NCBI GenBank assembly: GCA_022539475.1
Contig: VCMS01000021.1
Span: forward strand, 468,861 to 532,860
Length of the DNA: 64,000 bases
Origin: Gracilaria domingensis
Lineage: Eukaryota > Rhodophyta > Florideophyceae > Gracilariales > Gracilariaceae
Reading direction: 5' to 3'
The notes beneath the pieces were generated by a model that worked only from the letters and a program-made list of their open reading frames with translations, did not search any database and had not been told where the DNA came from. Positions 1-10,835 of the stretch are shown here, one piece after another (position 1 is the stretch's first letter; every line of letters starts with the position of its first letter). Position numbers and translations under genes: made by a program.

Positions 1-1106
1 ACGCAGAGTTACGCATGTTTTCACTTCTAAAACCGTGGAGTTGCTGACCGAAACTTGGAAACAAACGCTGCGAGGCATTGCCACAGGCACCAAAAGACAG
101 CTTTGCAACAAATGTGAGTGAAATACAGTGTGCGAAATAAGAATAGATCGAAAAATCTTTGTCGTTCGCAAGCCAAATGTCAGCAGCTGAGCCTGCGTTT
201 TGGCTTGCGACCTGAACAAAGAGCCCCCAAACCGCACATAGACACAATGGGTTCATCCGAGAATTAACACTACCCCCAAAACTGTTTCGGGTCTGTCGGC
301 CCCGAAACAGTTTCCCAAACGTTCTTGACATGTAAGCAAAAAGCATGTTGACGTTTATCTCGCATGTAAACACTTGTTTCCATGTGCGTGAGGATAGATA
401 TGACACCCTATCCTTCGAAAACTGTATGGGGTACCGGAAACGTGTTTCCCATATTTTGTGACGATCACAAAAATTAAAAAACTTCTTGCGAAACATATGC
501 TTTTTTGGGGTATGGATCAGCCACTTTGGACCTATGTAGAAAGCAAAGAATCATTCAACGTCGTTTTGTATTGCATCTTCTATCTACCAAGGAAGACGGA
601 AGACAATCTGGGTTTTCCATATTTAGTCAATCAACTCGATATAGCGTACCCCATACTCGGTTCCCCATATTTCAAGAAAATTGGTAATGTTTTGTTATAC
701 GGATGTCTCTACAGTCATTTCCTTGATTTTTTAATAAAATATGGGCAATAATCTGGGTTCCCCATATCTTTCGGGGGCTATATCGGTGAGCGCACCTTGC
801 CAGGGTGCACTGCACCTTCTGACAGGACTAGTGCACCCAGGGTGAGTGAGTGGGACCAGCGCACCCCGCCTCACCCAAAAAATTGTGAGGAAAATACCTC
901 ACCCTGGTGTCATGGGGCTAGTAAACAAGTATATGCCGCACCCTTTGCAAGCCGTGAGCCGCTGCACAGTTAAGTCTTTTCAGCCTCCTCAAAGGTCCAA
1001 CGACCTCGTTTTCCAAATTCCTTGGGAAGGTAGAGATTAAAACTTGTCACTGCACGTGCGAACTTTTCTCGTTTGCGATTGCTCTTTTGTTTCGTTCCGC
1101 GTCGTC
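1..1106. other. Intergenic, hairpins and short repeats
   Basis: No convincing gene. A 13-bp perfect inverted repeat (279-291 with 301-313, core AAACTGTTTCGGG) can form a hairpin. The word TTCCCATAT or TTTCCATAT recurs near 442, 612, 660 and 755. A second inverted repeat lies at 800-811 and 830-841 (CCAGGGTGCACT with one mismatch). The open frame at 458-751 lacks an ATG at its 5' end and resembles nothing I know. Confidence 0.5.
279..313. repeat. Perfect 13-bp inverted repeat (hairpin)
   Basis: Arms AAACTGTTTCGGG (279-291) and its exact complement (301-313) are separated by 9 bases. It is not beside a gene end, so it could be the foldback end of an unrecognised element. Confidence 0.6.
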
Positions 1107-1524
1107 ATGGGACCCGGGGGTCTGTTTGCCAGAGTTGCTCAATGGCTAGCCAATGAAATTATTGTCAAAGGCTTAGCGAACAACCCTGCTTTCCAACGTT
1201 TTGCCGTACGCTCGTCTCAACAAGCCAAAGAACTATCAAAGTCGGCGGCAGAAGCCGCAAAGAACATATCGGAAAGTGAGAGTTTTGTTCAAATAAGAAA
1301 GGTAAGACTTGTTTACTCCGTATAGAATAGACGTATTTTGCCCCAGTCAAATCCGATGTCGGTTTAATCTAACAACATTGCTTATTTCGCTTCGAATCCA
1401 GGAATCTGAGGCATTTCGGAACCAAGCCAAAGACTTCGCAAGTGCACTTCGAGAGGAAATTGAGGAGAGTGTTCGAAGAGCTGGACAGGGAAAAGATTCC
1501 CAAGCACCACCAACACGAAAGTGA
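1107..1524 (+). CDS. Small two-exon protein, 105 aa, function unknown
   Basis: Exon 1 is 1107-1301 and exon 2 is 1402-1524. The 100-bp intron starts GTAAGA, ends CCAG and keeps the frame (phase 0). Translation starts at the ATG of MGPGGLFARV; the open frame to its left has no convincing start. The first 35 residues include a hydrophobic stretch and the segment NPAFQRFAVRSS; the rest is helical and rich in Ala, Lys and Glu with a polar tail. Short proteins with a FQRFA(V/L)R segment occur in plants as uncharacterised, possibly mitochondrial proteins. That likeness is from memory and weak. Confidence 0.55.
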
Positions 1525-2787
1525 AAATTGCGTCATTCAACAACCTTGTCAAGTGGAACTTTCGAGCTTTTGCGATTCAATAGGCAGAGAAGATAATAAC
1601 ACAAGTGTTATGCGGATTCTATCGAATGTTTCAATGTCGTGCTCTTGATCCGCGCTGGATAGGGGTATTTCGGCTAATACAAACCATACCAAGTATGGGG
1701 ATGTCTGACGGACGCTCGCTGGAAGACGCTAGTGAACCGCATGCTTTGTGCTCTAATCCAATGTCTCCTGTGGGCAGTGTGTCATAGACCTCTGGGGTTT
1801 TTGTTCGACGTCATGATTTGGTTTACATTGCAACTCATCGCGGAACACCTTTCTGTCCTAGAACGGAAAGCAATCTGAATTTCAGAAACAAGGAGCCGCA
1901 AACATCCATCTAGATTGGTGCCAATTGAGTGCATGTAAACCGAGTTTTTCTGTTCCTGATGTGCATGGGTGATGCTGATGCAATCAGCAGCTACGTGGGT
2001 GGTATTTACTGTTCTTCCGTGGGGGTTTTCTTATTCTATCCCGCTGTCAACAAGTGGCCTCAGCCGGGTTTAAGAGTTGTTTTCGTCTTCGCCAAAGTTC
2101 GCATAGACATTTGGATTTCGCACGAAGTGGGCTTGCGCTAGCCATACTTAAGCCGTGAAAATTGTACTTGACTCCTCGCCATAAACTCTGAAGACAACAG
2201 CGTATGACTTTTCTCTTGCTGCAGCAATATCCGTCCGGGCATCAAGGGCCAAAGCATCCATCCGACTATGAGTAACGCCCTCTCTATCTTTTACGCGTGC
2301 AATTGTTCAATTACTACCTTGTGCAGTGAATATAGTTTATTAGCCTCAGATTTATATCATGTTTGAAGAATATCTTATCTTAATCCAATGCAGAAGAGAG
2401 TCTCATTCTTTGTAGAGTTAATGAATCGAAGATGAAATTCTAGAGGAAGCTGCCTCGATACAAGGATTAATTGTCGAACTTGCCGTAATGATGTACAATC
2501 AACACAATATGCCAGTTCGACAAATAAACTATAGATCAAGTCGATTTCCATTTCCCTAGTTTCTGCATACGTTGCTGGATATTAGGTGCCGTCGGTAGTC
2601 AGTCTCATAAGGATTGGAGCGCGTCCGCTGAGGTCTTGCTGTGTCCACCAGGTAAGCCGCGCTTGCCAGGACCAACCTTTGCTTAATGCTCGTTCTCATC
2701 ATGCACGCTGAGAGATAAACCCAAGACACCGGGACTACTCTTCTCGCAGACTGGATTACCTTTGCTGGCCGACACATTTTTCACGTC
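1525..2787. other. Intergenic, no gene recognised
   Basis: Only short unsupported open frames are present. A segment near 1655-1690, read on the minus strand, resembles the TTAGGCCGAAATACCCGT segment of the repeat at 12053-12070, so a decayed repeat copy may lie here. The last few hundred bases presumably hold the promoter of the XPD gene; no TATA box is clear. Confidence 0.4.
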
Positions 2788-5280
2788 ATGGTGCTGGTAG
2801 ATATTGACGGTCTGCAGGTCGTCTTTCCGTACCCGTCTCTGTATCCAGAGCAGTACAATTACATGGTGGAGCTCAAACGAGCTCTTGATTGCGGTGGACA
2901 TGCTCTTCTCGAGATGCCGAGTGGGACTGGGAAGACGATCACGCTGCTTTCTTTGATTACTGCGTTCCTTTCGACGAGAAGCGCCGACAAGAGCGTTCGA
3001 AAGTTCGTATATTGCACGCGAACTGTTGAGGAGATGCAGAAAGTAATGGATGAAATGAAGATTCTCGTCGCCAGTAGAGAAAAGGAGCTTGGAGTTCCGA
3101 ATGACCTTGTAACGGTTGGACTGGCCTCTAGAAGACACTTATGCATTCACGAATCCGTCAGTCGTATGGAAGGTTCTGCAGTTGATAGTGGTTGTCGAGC
3201 CCTTACTTCTTCTTGGGTGCGCGAAAGAATGGAAGATGACGAGGCAAGAACAGCACCTTTCTGTAAGTACTTCGAAACTTACGACCGTGAGGGTTTAGAT
3301 CATATCCTCGCTCCGGGAGTGTATAATCTTGTGGACCTTCGTGTCTATGGAAGCCGTCGTCGTTGGTGTCCGTATTTTTTGGCTAGACATTCTATTATGA
3401 TCGCTAATATACTGGTATACTCTTATCACTATCTCCTGGATCCCAAGGTTGCGGGGGTCGTGTCTTCCGAACTTCCTCCCGAGAGCATAATTGTGTTTGG
3501 TAAGCAAAAAATCTTCCCCCATATCCCATCGAGACCGTTTATCAAGTGTTTAACCGCGATCTGAATGACTACAGACGAAGCTCACAACATTGATAACGTT
3601 TGCATAGAAGCCCTTAGCGTGGATCTGGAGGAGCCCACGATACGTAGAGCGCTTAGAAATATCACTCAGTTGAATTCAGCAATATATCGGGCAAAGGAAT
3701 CGGCTGTGGAGAGATTGAAAGGGGAGTATCATCGTTTAGCCTCTGGTTTACCACTGGCTGAATTGAATGCTGAAGCTATTCGACCAGAAGAAGGTCATGT
3801 TTTCGCTGGTGGGGAAGAAATTCCTGCAGCTCCGGTTCTGCCAGGGGATGTGCTTCGAGAAGCAGTCCCAGATTCAATTCGTAAGGCGGAGGAATTTGTT
3901 GAGTTTCTGGACAGGCTGACAAGCTTTCTTGAGAAACGAGCGGATAGGGAAATTGTGACACAAGAGCAACCCATTCCTTTCCTGCGACAAGTTGCAATTG
4001 CATGTGGTGTAGAAGACAAAAAAGTCTTCAAGGCTACGTACGATCGTCTAATATCTCTGTTAATGACAGTTCATGTTGCGAGCTGGTCTGACTTCAGACC
4101 TTTGCTAACGGTGGGAGACTTCATTACTCTACTTGCTACCTATGAAAAGGAGGGAATGGCGGTAATAACAGAACCGTACAATGATTTCACAGGAGATTAC
4201 GAGCCAGTGTTGCGGTTGGCTTGTCTTGATGCATCTTTGGCAGTCCGTTGGGTTATGAACCGTTTCAGGACAGTGGTAATCACATCAGGAACTCTGAGCC
4301 CTCTCGATACATATCCCCGTATGCTTAACTTTTCCGTCGCCGTTTCGGCAAGTTTCAACATGTCCTTGGAAAGAAGATGTGTATGTCCGTTGATCATGAC
4401 ACGAGGATCAGATCAACTGGCACTTAGCTCGAAGTATAGTGCTCGCCAAACCTCCGATACTTCTCGAAATTACGGGCATGCCTTGATTGCCCTTGCAGGG
4501 TCTGTACCGGATGGCATCGTTGTGTTTTTTGTGAGCTATGTTTTTATGCAACAAGTGGTAAAGGTGTGGACAGAAGAAGGAAACCTTCTCGACGAAATAC
4601 GAAGATTGAAGCTTTTGTTCGTGGAAACTCAGGACCCTGTGGAAGCATCGCTTGCAATCAAAAACTACAAGGATGCCTGCGATAGCGGACGAGGAGCTAT
4701 TTTGCTTAGTGTGGCAAGGGGGCGCGCAGCAGAAGGCATAGATTTTGATGGACAGTACGGACGGGCAGTGATACTTTTTGGGGTCCCTTTCCAATATACC
4801 GAGTCCAGAGTGCTAAAAGCTCGGCTACGGTTTCTGGCAGAAAAGTACCAGATACAGGAGGACGACTTCCTTGTTTTCGATGTAAGTTTCGTCTTAATCT
4901 TTTTTCGAAGTCGTTTTCCAAGCTGCTGTGATGTGTTACGAGGGGAGATCTAACAGGTGGTTAATCAAATATGATAACAGGCAATGCGCCAGGCTGCTCA
5001 GTGTGCTGGGCGTGTGATCCGGAACAAGAACGATTACGGGATCGTTATCTTCGCGGACAAACGATTTACGCGCGCCAAACTAAGAGGCAAACTTCCAAAG
5101 TGGATTTCACAGTTTCTTTCTGTTGAATCCTTGGACCTTGACCTCGGCACCGCTATTGCGGAAGCACGTAATTTTTTGCTTGAGATGGCGCAACCAACGG
5201 CTGCAAAGTCCCGAGCGGAAGGGAGGCCACCAGAGAACTACGAATTCATTGGAAGCCGGGCAGCAGAAGACCACGCTTAA
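2788..5280 (+). CDS. ERCC2: XPD/RAD3/ERCC2 5'-3' DNA helicase of TFIIH
   Basis: ATP-dependent helicase subunit of TFIIH, opening DNA in nucleotide excision repair and supporting transcription initiation in the nucleus. Three exons (2788-3499, 3575-4881, 4981-5280) join into 772 residues, close to the family length of about 760. Walker A is MPSGTGKT (residues 43-50). The four Fe-S cluster cysteines are at about 119, 136, 159 and 194, followed by the DEAH box and motif VI QCAGRVIR. Intron 1 (75 bp) falls inside the first codon of the DEAH box and carries an in-frame TGA. Intron 2 is 99 bp with GTAAGT and AACAG ends. The start ATG matches the family N-terminus (V-D-G-L-x-V-x-F-P-Y). Identity is firm. 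Confidence 0.95.
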
Positions 5281-5663
5281 AAGAAAGGTAACACCCTACA
5301 GCCCTTACAATGTTTAATGAATTCGTTTATATGAGCGTCTATGATGTGGAAACGCCCGTCGACGAACTAATTATAATTTGCAAACTTACTACAAGGAACG
5401 AATCACTCCACAGCAGTAAATCACAAGGACGATATCTCTTTTTTCGCTCTTCGTACAGTAGCGGGAAGATGCCATCAATGATCCCCAGGAACAAAAACTG
5501 CCGGCAATAACTCTTTGACCCAGCGGCAGCGTGGGCCGAGAAACCAAATTATGGGTTGACAGATTACTCCAAAGCGGACTGCACATTCTGTGACAATGGA
5601 TACACCAAATGAAGATGCTTAACGTATAGTACGTGCACTCATCGTAGGCGTACCAAAACCAGC
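5281..5663. other. Convergent 3' region of XPD and UGPase genes
   Basis: Two genes end toward each other here. I see no gene, repeat or RNA, only likely 3' untranslated sequence. Confidence 0.5.
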
Positions 5664-7175
5664 TTAATGAGGAATTACATGCAGAGAACCAAGGACAACC
5701 TTGTTCTCAAGGACTGAGCCATCCGGAATCATGATAGTGTTTCCAGGGTTTGCTACGACGATTACGGTTCCTTTTAGAGTAGTATTAGCTCCGAAGTAGA
5801 CATCACCTGAGACAGTGAGATGGTCAAGCTCCAAGATATCTGGAATGCTTCCCAGACGCTCAAGATATTGCGCGACCTTCTTAAACTCCTTCCCAAGCTT
5901 AATCACAGGAGTTGTGGCAAATTGGCGAGCAGGGTTCATGACAAGCGATCCAGATTTCAGGTTATACATGTTGCTCTGAATGAGCATGAGATCGGAGGTG
6001 GACTTGACAGGAAGGAAGCGAGAACGAGGAACGTTGACACCGCACGCATTGTTGAAGTATCCAATGGCGGCACCAATTGCCGTTTCGAGCTGGATGACTT
6101 TAGTTCCCTTGACTTCCTTGTTGTTGACGATGATATCAAGTTTCATTTCGCCGGACTGCATGACGCGCTTGATTGCTCGCAGAGAGACCCAAATGTTGTT
6201 GGTGTTAAACACCTTGAACTTGGAAACCGACTTGAATTCTTCAATGTACTTGCTTGGGACCTGGGCGACCTCCAACAGGGACACTTTGCCATCATACGAG
6301 ATAATGGTACCACCCTTGATATCAGCACGGGTCTTGTCTGTGAGTTCCATGCAGTACTCGACTTCGCGATCAACAAGGTTCTTGAGAATGTTGAGGTCGA
6401 CAGTAGCGCCAAGATTGTCAACGTTAGAGACAAATATATATTCCTTGCCTTGTGCGAGAAGGGTATCAACCAAGCCCGAGGAGTAAATGGACTGGAAGAA
6501 ATCGCCATGACCTGGTGGGTACCAGTCCTCATGGGCATAGTTTTCGTGCGTGAGCGGCATCGGCTCGAGAGACTCCTTGACGATCCTGGGGTAGCGAGAC
6601 TGCTGGAAGGTAGTGATGGTAACACTGGTGTCCTGGTACTTGCGGATGATCTTTGCGGTCTCAGAATCAGTGTTAAAGGAGTTCATGAGCAGGAGCGGAA
6701 CGTTGGCCTTGGGATGGTTCTTGTTGAGCTGACCAATCTGCTGAACAATGAGGTCCAAGAAGGTAGTGTCGTCGCGCACTTCGATGACGCTCTTGGGCCC
6801 CTTGCAGCCCATGGAGGTTCCAAGGCCGCCGTTGAGCTTGAGCACAGCTAGCTTGGACAGCAGGTTGGCTTGCTCCTCGTCTGTGGCAGGCTGTGGCAGC
6901 GTGTCATACTTCTGTAGCATGTTTTCACTGGGCTGCTCGATGAGATCCCACTTGATTTCGGCCTTCTTGGAGCGTTCGCTCATGTAGCGGCCGTACAACT
7001 CGACGAAACCGACGGTCTCAGAGTCGGTCATCTTCTCGAGTTCAACGGCGGCCATCTGGTTCATGACGGTGAGCTTTTCGCTGACGGTGGAGGCGGCGGA
7101 TTTGTCCATGACGCCTTTGAAGTCCTGCAAAGAGCTGGAGTCGCGGTTCATGGCTGCTTTTCCGTTGGGCATCAT
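5664..7175 (-). CDS. UGP: UTP-glucose-1-phosphate uridylyltransferase (UGPase)
   Basis: Makes UDP-glucose from UTP and glucose-1-phosphate, feeding cell wall, floridoside and storage glucan synthesis in the cytosol. From the ATG at 7175 the protein is 503 residues, the usual eukaryotic length. The nucleotide-binding loop LKLNGGLGTSMGCKGPKS is at about residues 112-129. The C-terminal part ends in the left-handed beta-helix typical of the family. The frame stays open upstream to about 7538, but that part is a Pro/Arg/Ala translation of a G+C-rich tandem repeat and is probably 5' untranslated or promoter. No intron. It diverges from the PPR gene. Confidence 0.95.
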   Translation of the reverse strand: MMPNGKAAMNRDSSSLQDFKGVMDKSAASTVSEKLTVMNQMAAVELEKMTDSETVGFVELYGRYMSERSKKAEIKWDLIEQPSENMLQKYDTLPQPATDEEQANLLSKLAVLKLNGGLGTSMGCKGPKSVIEVRDDTTFLDLIVQQIGQLNKNHPKANVPLLLMNSFNTDSETAKIIRKYQDTSVTITTFQQSRYPRIVKESLEPMPLTHENYAHEDWYPPGHGDFFQSIYSSGLVDTLLAQGKEYIFVSNVDNLGATVDLNILKNLVDREVEYCMELTDKTRADIKGGTIISYDGKVSLLEVAQVPSKYIEEFKSVSKFKVFNTNNIWVSLRAIKRVMQSGEMKLDIIVNNKEVKGTKVIQLETAIGAAIGYFNNACGVNVPRSRFLPVKSTSDLMLIQSNMYNLKSGSLVMNPARQFATTPVIKLGKEFKKVAQYLERLGSIPDILELDHLTVSGDVYFGANTTLKGTVIVVANPGNTIMIPDGSVLENKVVLGSLHVIPH

Positions 7176-7905
7176 CGTGACTCCAATAGACGGGCGGAAT
7201 TGCGGCGGGAGTGCGGCGAGATCGCGGCAGAAGACTCCACGGGTGAAGCTGATGGAAAAGGGGCAGGTACGAACTGGGGCAGGTACCGAACAGAGGGGTG
7301 GGTGGAAAGGCGCCGGTGCGGAAGAAGGGCGGGCTGGAGGGCGGGCTGGAGGGCGGGCTGGAGGGCGGACCGGAGGGCGGGCTGTGGCGCGGCGAGGTGC
7401 GAGGCGGGCGGCCACGGGCGCGGCACATATACCAACGGTGCCGAAGGTAGCGCCGCGCGGCATTGGCGCGCGCGCGCGCGGGGCTGGGCAGAGAGCGGTG
7501 GTGGGCGGAGCGGTGTCAGTCGCACGCGCCAGCCGCACAAACGATTGGCGCGCTCTGCGCGTGAATCTTCCGATCTACCAGATCCGTGTCACGTCGCGCC
7601 GCTCGTGGCCACGTTGCGCGCGCGCCGTGAACAGGCGCGCGTGCTGGCGCGCGCGCTGGCGCGCGCGCGGAACAACGGCGCGCGCCGCGCCGCTTGGCGC
7701 GCGCGCATTGGCCGCGGCGCGTCGCGGCGCGGCGTGGCGGTGCTCGTGCCGCCGAAGCCGTCGATGATCCTCCGCATGCAGCCCGCATGATCTCGCGCCG
7801 CCGTTGCTCGCGCAGCCGTCGCGCTCGGCGCGTGTGAGTCGTGGCGCGTCGCCCCGGCCGCACATCGCCGCGGCGCATCGCTCCGCCCTCCACGCCCCCG
7901 CGCTC
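7176..7905. promoter_or_regulatory. GC-rich bidirectional promoter between UGPase and PPR genes
   Basis: About 730 bp separate the two divergent start codons. The base composition is extremely G+C- and CpG-rich (runs of GCGCGC), unlike the rest of the window. It contains the 12-bp tandem repeat at 7327-7386. No TATA box is evident, so this looks like a CpG-island-type shared promoter. Long open frames on both strands here arise from the composition. Confidence 0.55.
7327..7386. repeat. 12-bp tandem repeat, about 5 copies
   Basis: The unit GGGCGGGCTGGA repeats head to tail, with one diverged copy (GGGCGGACCGGA). GGGCGG is the classic Sp1-type GC box, so it may be a transcription-factor array; G-quadruplex formation is also possible. 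Confidence 0.75.
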
Positions 7906-10011
7906 ATGGCCGCCTTCGTCCTCGCGCTGCCGCGGCCGCGCCGCCGCGCCCGCTGCGCGCCGCCGCCCGCGCTCACCTTCGCCGCGCCGCCGCGCTGTCT
8001 GGCCGCCGCGTCCTCCAAGTCGTCGCGCCCGCTGCCGCCGCCTTCCGACTTGTCGCAGGCCATTCGCGACCGTGTGCCGGCGCGCATACTGCCCCTGCTG
8101 GCGGCGCGCCTGAACGACGCGCGTCACCCCCTCACCCCGCAGCTGTGGCGCCAGGCGCTCAACGCCTGTCTTACCGCACGGAACCCCAATGCAGTCGCGG
8201 CCGTGCTGTTCCGCGGGCTCAACTCCCCGCTGGCAATGCGCTTGCACATATCTTTCTTTGTGCAGCCGCTCAGGTTTCTCGCCTCTACCTCCAAGTGGAA
8301 TCTGGTCTTTCCGCTGCTTGATAGCATGTGGGCTGCCGCCAATGCAGTCGCCCCGGATGAGAAGCTCATCGTCAGTCTGGCCAATACCGCCGTCAATCGA
8401 AATAGTTACCGCGTCTCGCTCAAGCTCTTCGGTCTCATGCGTCACCACGGAATTGAAATGGGCCCGTTTTCGTACTCGGTGCTACTCAAGTCACATGGCC
8501 GCGCAAACAATGTTGTTGCCGTCAAGTCTGCGCTGGCAGAGATCAGTCACAGAGAGCTCCAAATGGATTCTGTGTTACTCAATTCCGCAATCGATGCTCT
8601 AGTGCGATGTAATGACCTTGCCACCGCCATGCGCATGCTGTCCGACGATGCCAACAAACCGCTGCTTGATGTCGCTAGCTACAACACCATCATCAAGGGC
8701 TTTGCGCGTCGCGGGCTCGTTGCAAATGCTTTCGGCGTCATAGATACAATGAAAGCTACCCGCTGTTCTCCGAACCAGGTCACCAGGAACACGTTGCTTT
8801 CCGCTTGTGTTCAAGCTGGTGACTTTGACAGAGCATGGCGCCTCATCGACGACAAAGAAGCTGGCTTGCCGCCCATCAACTCTTCTCCTACTACCCCCGC
8901 GCTTGATGCCTCCCCTGCTCCTCCACAGCGGCGTAACGCCGAACAGAATGACTCCTCTTCATTACAGTTGACCATAGCAATGACTTCCTTGATGTCTGGA
9001 CTGGCAGATGCCGGCAAGGTGGATGAAGCGCTTAAGCTGTTCAACCGAATGAAGGAAAAAAACATTCCGCCCTCTTCCATTACCTATGCCTCTATCATTT
9101 CGGCATGCTTCCGTAATAAGGAATGCGATCGCGCCAGGGAAATGTTCCAATCATTTGTTGATGATGACGTTATTTCGCTTGAAGTTTGCAATGCGTACAT
9201 GTCTGGTCTCTGCAATTCTAGACAGGCGGAGAATGTGCAACTGGCAGCAACTGTTCTAGGCGACATGCTTTCCCGAAAACTCCACGTGTTCCCTGACATA
9301 CATAGCTTCAATTGCCTGTTGGACGGCTTGGTTGGCATCAGCAATTTTGAGCAGGCGGAGCATACCATGAAGCTCATGCATGCGAATAAGGTCCGTCCCA
9401 CGATAGCATCGTTTACAATTCTAATGAAAGGTTACAGTGATAGTGGTCAGTACGGACAAGCCAAGCGAACGTTTCGTGAGCTTTCGCGCCGGAGAGTTCG
9501 GCCTGACCGCATTGCCCTCAACGCGTTCATAAACGTTTGCGTGCGGTCTGGTGACATGGCTGCAGCGGAGCATGTTGTTGGTTACATGGAGCAACGGAAA
9601 GGGGCAATCAGCCCAAGTGTTCAGAGCTACGGCCCATTGATTGCCTCATATATGCGTCACGGGAAGTTCGACCAGGGGTGGGAAAGTTACGAACGAATGC
9701 GTTCACAAGGAATTCCGCTGAACGAGTACTTAATGCAATACATGACGATTCAGCTGTCTCAAAATGATGGGCGGGTAAGAACAAAACAAGTGCAAACTTG
9801 CGCACAGCTTTTGAAGGATGGCTTGACTGATGGGATCAGTGTTAAACTGCTCCGAAAGTGTCGAAAAAAAATGCTGGCTGAGCTAAAGAGTAGACGAAGT
9901 CGGGAGGCTCTCAACCAATTAGCCAACGAACCAGAATTCCGACCTCCCAGCGAGCAAATATTTGATAGACATGGATGGAATAAGATTGACTCTGGGTGGC
10001 GTGTATTATAA
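7906..10011 (+). CDS. Pentatricopeptide repeat (PPR) protein, organelle-targeted
   Basis: Sequence-specific RNA-binding protein of plastids or mitochondria, acting in transcript processing, stability or translation. From the first true ATG (MAAFVLALPRPRRR) it is about 701 residues; the open frame to 7804 begins with TTG. Residues 1-60 are rich in Ala, Arg, Pro and Ser and lack acids, as in transit peptides. Then come repeated 35-residue helical hairpins with PPR signatures such as SYNTIIKGFARRG, TYASIISACFRNKE and SFTILMKGYSDSGQ. The arrangement is P-type; no E or DYW editing domain is seen. No intron. The RNA target cannot be predicted from sequence alone. Confidence 0.9.
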   Translation: MAAFVLALPRPRRRARCAPPPALTFAAPPRCLAAASSKSSRPLPPPSDLSQAIRDRVPARILPLLAARLNDARHPLTPQLWRQALNACLTARNPNAVAAVLFRGLNSPLAMRLHISFFVQPLRFLASTSKWNLVFPLLDSMWAAANAVAPDEKLIVSLANTAVNRNSYRVSLKLFGLMRHHGIEMGPFSYSVLLKSHGRANNVVAVKSALAEISHRELQMDSVLLNSAIDALVRCNDLATAMRMLSDDANKPLLDVASYNTIIKGFARRGLVANAFGVIDTMKATRCSPNQVTRNTLLSACVQAGDFDRAWRLIDDKEAGLPPINSSPTTPALDASPAPPQRRNAEQNDSSSLQLTIAMTSLMSGLADAGKVDEALKLFNRMKEKNIPPSSITYASIISACFRNKECDRAREMFQSFVDDDVISLEVCNAYMSGLCNSRQAENVQLAATVLGDMLSRKLHVFPDIHSFNCLLDGLVGISNFEQAEHTMKLMHANKVRPTIASFTILMKGYSDSGQYGQAKRTFRELSRRRVRPDRIALNAFINVCVRSGDMAAAEHVVGYMEQRKGAISPSVQSYGPLIASYMRHGKFDQGWESYERMRSQGIPLNEYLMQYMTIQLSQNDGRVRTKQVQTCAQLLKDGLTDGISVKLLRKCRKKMLAELKSRRSREALNQLANEPEFRPPSEQIFDRHGWNKIDSGWRVL

Positions 10012-10064
10012 GGATGTTCTTCCACAGGAAGATGTTGTACTGTTTACCAAACGGATCATACACA

Positions 10065-10835
10065 CTATGTATCGTTTCGATTACCTCCTGCTGTTTTCTG
10101 GAAAATGGCGACATTTCCCGTTTGGCCCCGTGTTATGCGTAATTCGTCATCGAGATACGTAATGTCGGCAATCTGAAAAGCGCGAAAGGTTTTCCAGTTA
10201 TCTGCAAACCAGCTGAAGAAACCGCACTTCACATTTTCCGGCTCCCAGATTTGACGCTCTTCACTCGTGGCTCTTAGTCGCCCTTGTACTTGGATATCCA
10301 ACGAGACTTCGTTTCCTATCACTGGAAGTTCGAAGGTAACGCTTTCTTCAAACGTACTCGTTCCATCCTCGCCGACGATAGTTTGAGTTATGTCCCCGAC
10401 AGTGGCGTTCGGCAACAAGCGCTGAAGACCTGTGACGCCACCAAAGTATCTTGTGATAGCGCTAGATGTGTACGCTAGACTCCATTGCCCGGAAAGTCTT
10501 GGGTCTTCTGTCGGAAATTGCGGCGGATAGTTGTCCTCAAGCGCCTCTATCACTTCTTCCAAGTCTGCTTCTTCGGCAGTCATTGTCTCAGCGTCTGGAT
10601 CAATGTCCAAACCTCGGTTGAAGCCTTGTAACCTATTGAAAAGTGTTTGCTTGAGGTCCGATACACTTGATTTGGGGCTTGGTGCGTCTTTCTGTTGAAC
10701 GCAAACAATCCGTGGTGCAAGCGACGGTCTTGGACGACATCGTACATACGCAAAAGTTTTCGCCGGACCGTCTTCTGTGCTTGGGATTTGCTGCTGGGGA
10801 CGACAAATCTGTAAAGTCGGAACAAAACCTACCAT
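10065..10835 (-). CDS. Plastid lipid-associated protein (PAP/fibrillin)
   Basis: Fibrillins are lipocalin-like proteins of thylakoids and plastoglobules that bind hydrophobic molecules and stabilise membranes under stress. The first ATG is at 10835 (MVGFVPTLQICRP); the longer frame starts with TTG. About 50 N-terminal residues form a basic, Ser/Pro-containing transit-type region. The fibrillin domain follows: a helix (LKQTLFNRLQGFNRGL), then the signature LSGQWSLAYTSS, a beta-rich core, and a C-terminal motif (ITYLDDELRITRGQTGNVAIFQK). 256 residues, typical length, no intron. It converges on the PPR gene with a 53-bp gap. Confidence 0.9.
   Translation of the reverse strand: MVGFVPTLQICRPQQQIPSTEDGPAKTFAYVRCRPRPSLAPRIVCVQQKDAPSPKSSVSDLKQTLFNRLQGFNRGLDIDPDAETMTAEEADLEEVIEALEDNYPPQFPTEDPRLSGQWSLAYTSSAITRYFGGVTGLQRLLPNATVGDITQTIVGEDGTSTFEESVTFELPVIGNEVSLDIQVQGRLRATSEERQIWEPENVKCGFFSWFADNWKTFRAFQIADITYLDDELRITRGQTGNVAIFQKTAGGNRNDT

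Noticed and set aside
458-751. 97-codon open frame at the left end
   Set aside because: No ATG at its 5' end, A+T-rich repeat context and no family likeness.
5820-6851. Long plus-strand open frame (343 codons) opposite UGPase
   Set aside because: It is the exact antisense of a conserved enzyme and has no domain of its own; codon-bias shadow.
7042-8448. Several long open frames on both strands near the UGPase/PPR promoter
   Set aside because: Extreme G+C content removes stop codons; translations are Arg/Ala/Pro repeats with no family likeness.
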